Shown here piece after piece: positions 6,502 to 13,241 of a stretch of DNA of 14,658 bases (the stretch's first letter is position 1; each line of letters starts with the position of its first letter). The stretch is from Sphingopyxis sp. (GTDB taxonomy: Bacteria; Pseudomonadota; Alphaproteobacteria; Sphingomonadales; Sphingomonadaceae). The translations under genes and the position numbers were made by a program. The stretch is from the NCBI GenBank assembly GCA_026125835.1, contig JAHCKJ010000028.1, positions 1-14,658 of the forward strand, in the 5' to 3' direction. Below the pieces are notes generated by a model. That model was not told the DNA's origin. It was given only the letters and a program-made list of their open reading frames with translations, and ran no database searches.

Positions 6502-9455
6502 GAGGTTTCCTCCACTTTTCCTGATCGGTTTGAAAGACCCGCGCGCGATGCCGCCCCCTGTTCTGTCGACAGGATCTGCTCCACCGTCAGCTGGCCAATG
6601 GCGGGAATGTTGAAATCGGCATCGGGCAGCGCCTCTTCTGATCCGATGCCTATGGCCGCCATGCCCGCCGCATGGATGGCGGTTATTCCGGCGCGCGCGT
6701 CTTCGACGCCGACGCACTGGTCCGGGGACAGGCCCATGCCGGCGGCACAGACCAGAAAAATGTCGGGTGCCGGCTTGGCATTGGCGACGGCTCCCGCATC
6801 GGCGATGAAATCGAACTGGTCGGCGATGCCCAGACGCTGCACGACGTCTGTGGCATTGCGACTGGCCGAGGCGAGGCCGATCCTGAGCCCTGCGGCGCGT
6901 AGGCTGTCGAACAGGCCCGTCACCCCGGCGAAGAGATTGGCGGGCGAATAATGTGCCAGGCGCGCCCGATAGATTTCGTTCTTTTCCGCCAGCATGGCAT
7001 CAAAGGCTCCGGGTTCGAGTGTCGCCCCGGTCCGATCGAGGATCAATTGCAGCGAACCGGCGCGATCGACCCCCTTCAGCGCCTGGTTCGCTTCGCGGTC
7101 GAACGTCAGGCCATGGGCGTCGGCCAACGCCTGCCACGCCAGATAATGGTCTTCCGCCGTGTCGGTGAGCACACCGTCGAGGTCGAAGATCACCCCCTTA
7201 CGGTGTGGCCGGAGCATATGGACCGCTTTCTCCTCGACGCGCAGCCGCCGACCGTGATCGGTGATCTCGAGCGGCGGGCCGGACAGCAACCGGTACGAGC
7301 ATCCCGCCCGATCGATCGACAGTTCGATGACGCTTCCCCGCCATTGCAGACGGAAACGGTACCCGATCCAAGCGCCGGGCAACCGGGGGCAGAAGGACAG
7401 CTTTGCGGCGTCGAGCCGCAGACCGCCCCACCCGTGCGCAAGAACAAGCCAACTGCCCGCGAGCGCCGCCATATGCAGGCCGTGTGCGGTGTTGCCGTGG
7501 CGATTTTCGAGATCGACCAGCGCACATTCGCGCATGAAGTCCAGCGCCGCCGCATCATCGCCGAGCCGCGCCGCGACGATCGCGAAGGACACCGACGACA
7601 GCGTCGAATCATGCGTGGTGACGCGGCGATAATAGTCGAAATTGCGCCGCTGGCGGGACACGGGCATCGCGGTCAGGTCCATCGCCATGGCCTGCACCAC
7701 ATTGCCCTGCTTGGCGACTTGATGACGGAACAGCACCATCGGGTGATAGCGCATGAGCAAAGGCCCATGGCGATCACCCGATGCCGCAAGACCAGGCAGT
7801 TCGGGGCGACCCAGAAAAGCATCGTCTTGCGGATTGATCCCGAGCGCCGGATCGACCGGCAACCACATCGCGTCGGCGGCGCGCCGCCACCCGGCGATCT
7901 CGTCGTCGCCAAGCCCAAGATTATCGGAGAGCTCGTCGAGGCGACCCCGTTCGCGCAGCCATTCGGCGGTCTCCACCGCATAGGCCAGATGCCGGCGCGC
8001 AATCGTATTGGTATAATGGTCATTGTCCACGAGCGCCGAATACTCGTCGGGTCCGGTCACGCCGTGAATGCAAAAGGCGCCGCCCCGTCGCGCGTCGAAG
8101 CTTCCGACCTCCATCCATATCCGTGCCGTCTCGAACAGCATTTCCGCCGCTTCGGCCCGGAACGCGTCGTCGCCGGTCGCCGCAACATACAGCGCCAGCG
8201 CATAGGCGATATCGCCATTGATATGATATTGCGCCGATCCCGTCGGATAATGCGACGAACATTCGTCGCCGCCGATCGTCCGCCAGGGATAAAGCGCACC
8301 GCGCGTGTGGCCGAGCGCGCGCGCATGGGCGCGGGCACGGTCGAGCTTGCCGATCCGGTAAGCGAGCAGCAGCCGGGCGCGGTCCGGCGCCTGCAACGCC
8401 AGCACCGGCAGCATGAAGGTTTCGGCGTCCCAGAAATAGTGACCCTCATACCCCTCGCCGGACAAACCCTTGGCACCGATGCTGTGACCCGGATCGCGGC
8501 TCGCCGACTGGTGGAGCTGGAACAGGTTGAAGCGCAGTGCCGCGTCAAGCGCCGCGTCCCCGTCGATCGAAACAGCCGCCGTTTCCCAGAGGCGCGCGAC
8601 GGCGGCTTGCTGAGCAGCGGCGATGGCTTCGAAACCGCCGGTCACGGTCGGCAGTTCGGCCAAGTCGACGGGGCGGCCGCGGGCGCACGCCATGGCGACC
8701 ACCCGGTCGATCGTCAGGACGCCGCCGGCGACCAAATCGCCCCGCACCAGATGTCCCGCCGAGGTCGCCGCGACGTCAGCGGCAGGGCAGGCAATGTGCT
8801 GGCAATAGGCGAGTTCGACGGCATCCTGGGCGAAGCGGGTGACCGAAGTCATGTCACCCGTCGCGGGGGGAAGGATCGTCCATGCGGGGCTGAGCCGACC
8901 CGAAATGCGCGGATCGTCAGCATCGCCGCTGTTGCCGCCGCGTTCGAGGCCAAAACACAAGGCGATCTCGAAACGGCCGGAAAACCCGATCGGCCGAACG
9001 CGTATCTGCGACGCCACGCACGCTCCGCCCGCGATCGGCACGATCCGGGCAACGGCAATTTCGATCGAGCGGCCGCCGTCGATCGCCCAGCGCGACCGGC
9101 GTTGAAGCTGGCCGGTCGCGAGATCGAGCATGGTTTCGCTTTCGGCGAGCGTCGCCGCCTGAAAATCGACCGCCGCCCCGTCGATCGCCAGCCGCATCAG
9201 AACCGGGCTGGGACACGCGATCCGGGTGTCGGTGGCTTCCGCATAACCGGGAAAGCTCTCGTGATAGGTGATCGGCCGACGCAAATAGGCATCGGGCATA
9301 TAGGCGCAGGGTGCGTCGGCGAGCTCGTCGAAAACACCCCCGACCCCGACCAGCCCGTTCGCCAGCGCGAACAGCGCGGCCGCTTCCGCATCGCGCGTCG
9401 CCGCGCCGCGCCGCACAAGGCGCATGGCATCGGGAGTATTTGCGGAAATCGCCAC
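6495..9455 (-). CDS. GH65 disaccharide phosphorylase fused to beta-phosphoglucomutase
   Basis: A 986-residue bifunctional enzyme. Residues 1-746 form an inverting GH65 phosphorylase: WDAET substrate loop (342-346), general acid Glu471 in GVTGPDEY, KQ (582-583), and phosphate-binding HDSTLSS (615-621). Residues 747-986 form a HAD-family beta-phosphoglucomutase: FDLDGVLTD with Asp758 and Asp760, LKGVDRAGSL signature, Ser863, Lys894, and Glu918-Asp919. The expected reactions are disaccharide plus phosphate to beta-glucose-1-phosphate plus glucose, then to glucose-6-phosphate. Maltose, trehalose, kojibiose and nigerose cannot be told apart by eye. Start GTG 9455 has GAGGA five bases upstream (9461-9465). 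A TTG start at 9533 is rejected because it is the -35 box. The frame is unbroken between domains. The stop overlaps the receptor start. Confidence 0.93.
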   Translation of the reverse strand: MAISANTPDAMRLVRRGAATRDAEAAALFALANGLVGVGGVFDELADAPCAYMPDAYLRRPITYHESFPGYAEATDTRIACPSPVLMRLAIDGAAVDFQAATLAESETMLDLATGQLQRRSRWAIDGGRSIEIAVARIVPIAGGACVASQIRVRPIGFSGRFEIALCFGLERGGNSGDADDPRISGRLSPAWTILPPATGDMTSVTRFAQDAVELAYCQHIACPAADVAATSAGHLVRGDLVAGGVLTIDRVVAMACARGRPVDLAELPTVTGGFEAIAAAQQAAVARLWETAAVSIDGDAALDAALRFNLFQLHQSASRDPGHSIGAKGLSGEGYEGHYFWDAETFMLPVLALQAPDRARLLLAYRIGKLDRARAHARALGHTRGALYPWRTIGGDECSSHYPTGSAQYHINGDIAYALALYVAATGDDAFRAEAAEMLFETARIWMEVGSFDARRGGAFCIHGVTGPDEYSALVDNDHYTNTIARRHLAYAVETAEWLRERGRLDELSDNLGLGDDEIAGWRRAADAMWLPVDPALGINPQDDAFLGRPELPGLAASGDRHGPLLMRYHPMVLFRHQVAKQGNVVQAMAMDLTAMPVSRQRRNFDYYRRVTTHDSTLSSVSFAIVAARLGDDAAALDFMRECALVDLENRHGNTAHGLHMAALAGSWLVLAHGWGGLRLDAAKLSFCPRLPGAWIGYRFRLQWRGSVIELSIDRAGCSYRLLSGPPLEITDHGRRLRVEEKAVHMLRPHRKGVIFDLDGVLTDTAEDHYLAWQALADAHGLTFDREANQALKGVDRAGSLQLILDRTGATLEPGAFDAMLAEKNEIYRARLAHYSPANLFAGVTGLFDSLRAAGLRIGLASASRNATDVVQRLGIADQFDFIADAGAVANAKPAPDIFLVCAAGMGLSPDQCVGVEDARAGITAIHAAGMAAIGIGSEEALPDADFNIPAIGQLTVEQILSTEQGAASRAGLSNRSGKVEETSC

Positions 9456-9504
9456 CTGTGTCCTCACCCATGGCCCGGGCTGCTCCGGCCCCGGCTCGCA
9501 AAGA

Positions 9505-9533
9505 CATTTCCCGCAAAATGGTATCGATGTCAA
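9505..9533 (-). promoter_or_regulatory. Promoter of the GH65-receptor operon
   Basis: A perfect -35 hexamer TTGACA lies at 9533-9528. Seventeen bases on is a weak -10, GAAATG (9510-9505). Transcription would start near 9498, about 43 bases before the GTG start at 9455. The -35 sits between the two arms of the operator, so a bound repressor would block polymerase. The -10 assignment is uncertain. Confidence 0.6.
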
Positions 9534-9549
9534 GTTATCGATACCATTT
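9516..9549. promoter_or_regulatory. LacI-type palindromic operator
   Basis: Perfect 13-base inverted arms (9516-9528 and 9537-9549, AAATGGTATCGAT and its complement) flank an 8-base spacer. Each arm also belongs to a near-palindrome centred on ATCGAT (TGGTATCGATGTCA at 9519-9532 and its mirror at 9533-9546), the shape expected for LacI-family sites, so two adjacent dimer sites are possible. It lies between the lacI-like gene and the operon it should control. No other copy was seen in the window. Confidence 0.75.
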
Positions 9550-9589
9550 GACCAAACGCGCGATTATCTGCGGAATTTCTATCGGGAGA

Positions 9590-10539
9590 TCAGCTTTCGC
9601 GGGCGACGAGCTGGACGGGCATCATATGCGACTCGACCGCGCGCCCGCCGACCAGGTCGAGCACTTTTTGCGCGAGCAGTACTCCGCCCAGCGCCCAGTC
9701 CTGCCGGACGCTGGTAAGCGAGCGAAAAATCGACGCCCCTGGCAGATCATCAAATCCGACGACGGAGACGTCGGCAGGAACCGAACGGCCATGTGCCACC
9801 AGCGCGTCGATCGCGCCCATGGCAATCGCATCGTTGGCGCAAAAAATACCGTCGAACGAGGTTCCTTGTTCGATCATGTGCGTGACCGTCTCGCGCGCGC
9901 GTGCCGTGAACGCGCAAGCCAGCTGCGCGACGATCTCGTCGCCGCCTGCAGACCCTCCACAAAGCCGCTCAACCGATCCTCGACCTCCGCCATATTTTGC
10001 GTATCACCCAGGAAGACGAGCTGGCGGCGCCCGCGGCCCGACAAATAATCGGCGGCAAGGCGTCAGCAAGCACGGTTGTCGCTACCGACGACGATGCGTT
10101 CAGGCGGACCGTGCGCCCGACCCCACACCACATAGGGCAGCCCCATGGCCTCGACCGCCCGCTGCTGGCATCGTCATGGACGCCCTGCCCCAACAGAGAT
10201 CACGCCATCGGTCGAGGGCGGATGTTCGGCGAACAGATCGATGGTCGTCAGCACCATATTCTGACCGGCTGCGGTCAATTCCTGCATGATGCCGCTTAGC
10301 AAGGACAAGGGATAGGGTTCGCTCATCAGGCGATCGTGCGACGGCGCCATTTCGATGACCGACGTCGTCCGCGTCCGCTGCTGCCGCAGATTGCGTGCCG
10401 AAACATTGAGCCGATAGCCCATGCGCTCCGCCGTCTCGCGGATCAGCTTGCGGGTGCTTTCCTTGACCGTCGCATGATCCGACAGAGCCCGCGAAACCGT
10501 GATCTTGGCGACGCCAAGTTCGCGCGCGACGTCGGCCAT
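9590..10539 (-). pseudogene. LacI-family sugar regulator, frameshifted
   Basis: Pieces of one LacI-family repressor lie in order but in different frames. The N-terminal helix-turn-helix is intact (MADVARELGVAKITVSRALS, then the hinge region about residues 45-60) and runs to TDGVISVG near 10190. The frame then changes at the C-run 10188-10191 and back near 10162-10168; an in-frame TGA sits at 10065-10063 inside a stretch reading SDNRAC-stop-RLAADYL; and a last shift occurs near 9940-9946. The final frame holds the typical C-terminal core (FDGIFCANDAIAMGAIDAL, then DVSVVGFDDLPGASIF) to the stop at 9590. Total length fits a normal family member (about 317 codons). It probably controlled the operator just downstream. 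The lesions are either true decay or local sequence errors. Confidence 0.85.
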
Positions 10540-10690
10540 CGTCGGTAAAATGCCCTGTGCCGGGACCGTTCCAGTTCATCCGCGACGGCGCGGGATGGTG
10601 TGAGTGACGAGGATCAATATGTTGCGCCATGCGCCATCCCTGCCCCGGCTTGACGCTGCGAAAGCATCTTTGGCGGCGCGTCGACCCTCT
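10540..10690. other. Intergenic between the peptidase and regulator genes
   Basis: These 151 bases should hold the regulator's promoter on the - strand, but I see no convincing -35/-10 pair. A nested imperfect stem (GACGC/GCGTC with AAAG-ATG-CTTT inside) lies near 10650-10682, just past the peptidase stop, without a T-run; it might act in ending the peptidase transcript. Confidence 0.35.
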
Positions 10691-12462
10691 TCATGCGCCG
10701 GAGTCGAGGGAAACGCGGCCCACCGGATAGAGCAGATAGCGTTCGTCGTAATAGGGCGTGCGCGCGTAAAACCAGGCGAGGCGGGCGTTGCCGTCGGCGG
10801 CAAAGGCGGGATCGGCGGCCAACTTCGCCTCGAACGCGCGGCGCAGCGCCATCCTCGACCCAGCATCGGTCAGCCAGCGGCGCGATCATAAACTTCGATA
10901 TATTCCAGTGCGTTGCAGCATGCGGGAAAGAAATTCCACGCGAGCAGCGAGTCCGCGCTTCGGGCTCCGGCATCGCGGCGGCGGGCTGTGTGAGCGCCTG
11001 GTCGGCGGGCACGCGCACCGACCCCGCGGAAATGTCTCGCTGCGTTGTTCGTGGCGGTATCCCGCGGCGCTCAGCGGGACGCGCCCTTCGCTCGCGGCAC
11101 CAAGCCTGGTGATTCGCACCATGTCGAGCGTCATCCGGCGCGGCGCGGCGATCGTTTCGAACGCGATGCCATGAACCTTCAGCGCTCGATCACTTGCGGC
11201 GCGGTCGTAACCGCAAGCCACGGAGGCGGCGTCACGCGCTGGTCGGGGTCGCTGCCGAACACCGGCATCTTCTGCGTCACCGGCCGGCCCAGCCAGCGGA
11301 TTTCGTCGCGTCCCGACGCCGCCGAACGATAACGGTCGTGGGCGATCCCCTTGAATTCGATCGTGTAGAGCGGGTCGGTCCGCGGTTTCCAATTCACCAC
11401 CATGGCGCGCGGCCGCGCGGCGCGGTCGGCGTCGATCGCGGCGCGCAGCGCAGCGCCCTCCTGCCCCGCCAGCCGCAGCGCCTCCTCCACCAGCACATAG
11501 GTGCCAAGCACCCGCTGGCGATAGGGTTTCAGCGAATGGGTTTCGACAAGCACCGTCGGCAGGCGCCGGAAATCGCCATAGCCGGTCGAAAAGCGGGGCG
11601 TGTCGGGGTCGTGGCGAATGCCTTTGCCGGGATCGCGATTGTCGAGCGCGCTCACATAAAGCCCCGGCGTATGCCCCGCCCGCGTCAGCGCGGCGTCCAT
11701 CGACGGGCGCAGCTTTGTGTCGAGCCAGCGGCCGATCGCGGGCGAATTGGCATAAAACCCGCGCCATCCGGCAAAGGCATAGGCGACGTCATATTGATGG
11801 TCGGTGCCATCGGTTACGTGGAGGTCGAGATAAAGCGCCGGGTCGATCCGGTTGATCAGCGCCAGCATCGCCTGCATTTCGGGCGCATCGGCCTTCAGAT
11901 AATCGCGGTTGAGGTTCAAATTCTGCGCCGTGGTGCGCCACCCCATCGATTGCGGTCCGCGCTGGTTCGGGCGGTTCCACGGTCCCGAGCGTTCATGCCC
12001 GTCGGCGTTGAAGATCGGCACGAACACCAGATCGGCCCTGTCGAGCAGCCGGTGCTTGCCGCGATGGGCGATGTCGCGCAGCAACATCATGCCCGCGTCC
12101 TTGCCGTCGATCTCGCCCGAATGAATGCCCGCTTGGACCAGCAGCACCGGCTTGCCTGCCCCGCCCTTGCTGGCGCGGACGAAATAAAGCTCGCGTCCCT
12201 CTGCAGTGGCACCGAAACGCTCGATCGACAGGAGCTGCGGCGCCGACCCGACGAGCCGGTCGAGCCACGCACGCGTCGCCGCATAATCCGGCGTTTCGGC
12301 AAAGCCGCTCTGCTCCGCGGGCGTGATCCAGGGGTCACCGGCGGCCACAATCAGCTTTTCGCTCGCCCCGCTCCACGGGGCCAGCGGCGGCAACGGCGCC
12401 GCCTGCTGTGCCGCAGCGGGCAAGGCGACGAGCGCCAATGCGCAGGCCAGGCATCGAATCAT
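10691..12462 (-). pseudogene. M14-family zinc carboxypeptidase, frameshifted in its 3' third
   Basis: An exported metallopeptidase. Start ATG 12462 has AAGGAGAGG just upstream (12471-12479). A signal peptide (about 1-19, ending PAAAQ) leads into the M14 catalytic domain: zinc ligands His114 and Glu117 in GIHSGEIDGKDA, third ligand His215 in LYLDLHVTDG, substrate-binding Asn185-Arg186 in LNLNRDY, and catalytic Glu307 in VLVETHS. The first frame stops at 11179 after 427 residues, but coding continues: KVHGIAFETIAAPRRMTLD in a second frame, VPADQALTQPAAA in a third, DSLLAWNFFPA after another shift, then RAFEAKLAADPAFAADGNAR to the stop at 10691. Four single-base deletions (about 11182, 11022, 10953 and 10882) explain this; corrected length is about 591 residues. 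The catalytic residues are all before the first lesion, so a truncated product could still fold. Confidence 0.85.
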
Positions 12463-12750
12463 CGGACAATCCTCTCCTTCATCCCGTTTGCAGGATCTAT
12501 TGTCGGCGCCTCATCTGCAGCAGCGGCGCCGTGGCGGCGATCTATGCGGCGCCGGTTCCCGCTTGTCATCCCATATCCGCGCAACATTGGCAGCGGTTGC
12601 AACGGCGGCGCGCCTGCGATCCGGCGGCGCCCGACGTGACGTCGCCCGACACGCGCTGGACCCGCGCAAGCGGGGTGCGCGCGCCAGAATCAAATTTCGC
12701 CCAAGCCCGCTTGTTTTCGCCCCGACACGCTGATAGACGCGCGCCTCGTT
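12463..12750 (+). promoter_or_regulatory. Upstream region of the tRNA-Thr and peptidase genes
   Basis: No gene is visible in these 288 GC-rich bases. For the tRNA a possible -35 (TTGTTT, 12711-12716) and -10 (GATAGA, 12732-12737) are spaced only 15 bases apart and lie 13 bases before the gene, so this is a weak call. Promoter elements for the peptidase on the - strand were not recognised. Confidence 0.3.
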
Positions 12751-12826
12751 GCCGCTTTAGCTCAGTTGGTAGAGCACATCATTCGTAATGATGGGGTCAC
12801 AGGTTCGAGTCCTGTAAGCGGCACCA
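12751..12826 (+). tRNA. tRNA-Thr (anticodon CGT)
   Basis: The full cloverleaf is present: acceptor GCCGCTT pairs with AAGCGGC, the D-arm is AGCTCAGTTGGTAGAGC, the anticodon stem CATCA/TGATG encloses TTCGTAA with anticodon CGT (12784-12786), and the T-arm is ACAGG-TTCGAGT-CCTGT. The CCA end is encoded (12824-12826). It reads ACG threonine codons. Its 3' end faces a tyrosine recombinase gene, the usual arrangement for an island inserted at a tRNA. Confidence 0.97.
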
Positions 12827-12852
12827 CTTCCCCCCGAGCGCGATCATCCTGC

Positions 12853-12870
12853 CGGTGTCGAACGACACCG
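12853..12870 (+). terminator. Stem-loop after tRNA-Thr, possible terminator
   Basis: CGGTGTCG (12853-12860) pairs perfectly with CGACACCG (12863-12870), 27 bases past the tRNA. There is no T-run after it, so it may be a processing or Rho-type end rather than a classic terminator. Confidence 0.4.
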
Positions 12871-12950
12871 CTGCGCCGCTGCGCGCCGTCATTTGCCAAC
12901 CGTTTTAGGAAGTCCCGCCATCACGCGGAAAAATGGTGCCAGAAGAGGAC

Positions 12951-12995
12951 TCGCATCGAATTATGTTTATCGTTGCAAAACAGCAACATATGCGA
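12951..12995. repeat. Nested inverted repeat, candidate recombinase core or excisionase site
   Basis: Outer arms TCGCAT (12951-12956) and ATGCGA (12990-12995), with inner arms GTTGC (12972-12976) and GCAAC (12983-12987) around AAAACA. It sits where base composition changes. Confidence 0.4.
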
Positions 12996-13020
12996 TGTGG
13001 CTTTCTGCAAAAGCCCACAC

Positions 13021-13033
13021 AAAGGCCCGCAAA
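13021..13033 (+). repeat. Direct repeat AAAGGCCCGCAAA, copy 1
   Basis: Identical 13-mer to 13155-13167, both in the AT-rich junction beside the recombinase gene; candidate arm-binding site. Confidence 0.55.
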
Positions 13034-13154
13034 TTTCAAATAACGTATTGGTTCGATGCCTTTTTAAGGACTCAAATCTTCAGGAAACGGCGGATTTCCG
13101 CGATTCCATGGCCGCGAACAAAACGCGAAGATCGGCACTTTAATGGGCCGATTA

Positions 13155-13167
13155 AAAGGCCCGCAAA
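13155..13167 (+). repeat. Direct repeat AAAGGCCCGCAAA, copy 2
   Basis: Second copy, 134 bases from the first, same orientation. Confidence 0.55.
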
Positions 13168-13241
13168 GATTCGTTCATGGATCGTTCCACGCCGTTTATG
13201 AAGGCGTCATTCAAATAGCTGCATTCGTCCAGGCCTAGCGA

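Larger units (their letters stand above)
12827..13241. other. Non-coding junction between tRNA-Thr and the recombinase gene
   Basis: The first 60 or so bases keep the GC-rich character of the chromosome. From about 12950 the sequence becomes AT-rich: 12961-13020 has 25 G or C of 60. A frame open from TTG 12893 to 13201 resembles no protein and has no ribosome site, so I do not call it. The stretch holds a tRNA-3'-end-like segment (12934-12953), nested inverted repeats (12951-12995) and a 13-base direct repeat. These fit the attachment and arm sites of the adjacent recombinase, but none is proven. Confidence 0.5.

Noticed and set aside
5215..6951. 578-codon open frame on the + strand
   Set aside because: Antisense to the receptor and enzyme genes; low-complexity translation, no ribosome site.
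9456..9533. Extension of the GH65 protein to a TTG start at 9533
   Set aside because: The TTG is the first half of the TTGACA -35 box within the operator; the extra 26 residues (many Cys and Pro) are not GH65-like, and GTG 9455 has a good ribosome site.
6951..9551. 866-codon open frame on the + strand
   Set aside because: It is exactly antisense to the GH65-mutase gene, is Arg/Gln-rich with no domain, and reflects the codon bias of a GC-rich gene.
11194..12639. 481-codon open frame on the + strand
   Set aside because: Antisense to the M14 peptidase gene, whose catalytic motifs are unmistakable.
12934..12953. A second tRNA gene on the - strand
   Set aside because: Only a 3'-end-like segment is present; T-arm, anticodon arm and 5' acceptor are missing, so it is kept as a possible attachment remnant only.
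12893..13201. 102-codon open frame between the tRNA and recombinase genes
   Set aside because: TTG start, no ribosome site, basic random-looking translation; not an evident excisionase.
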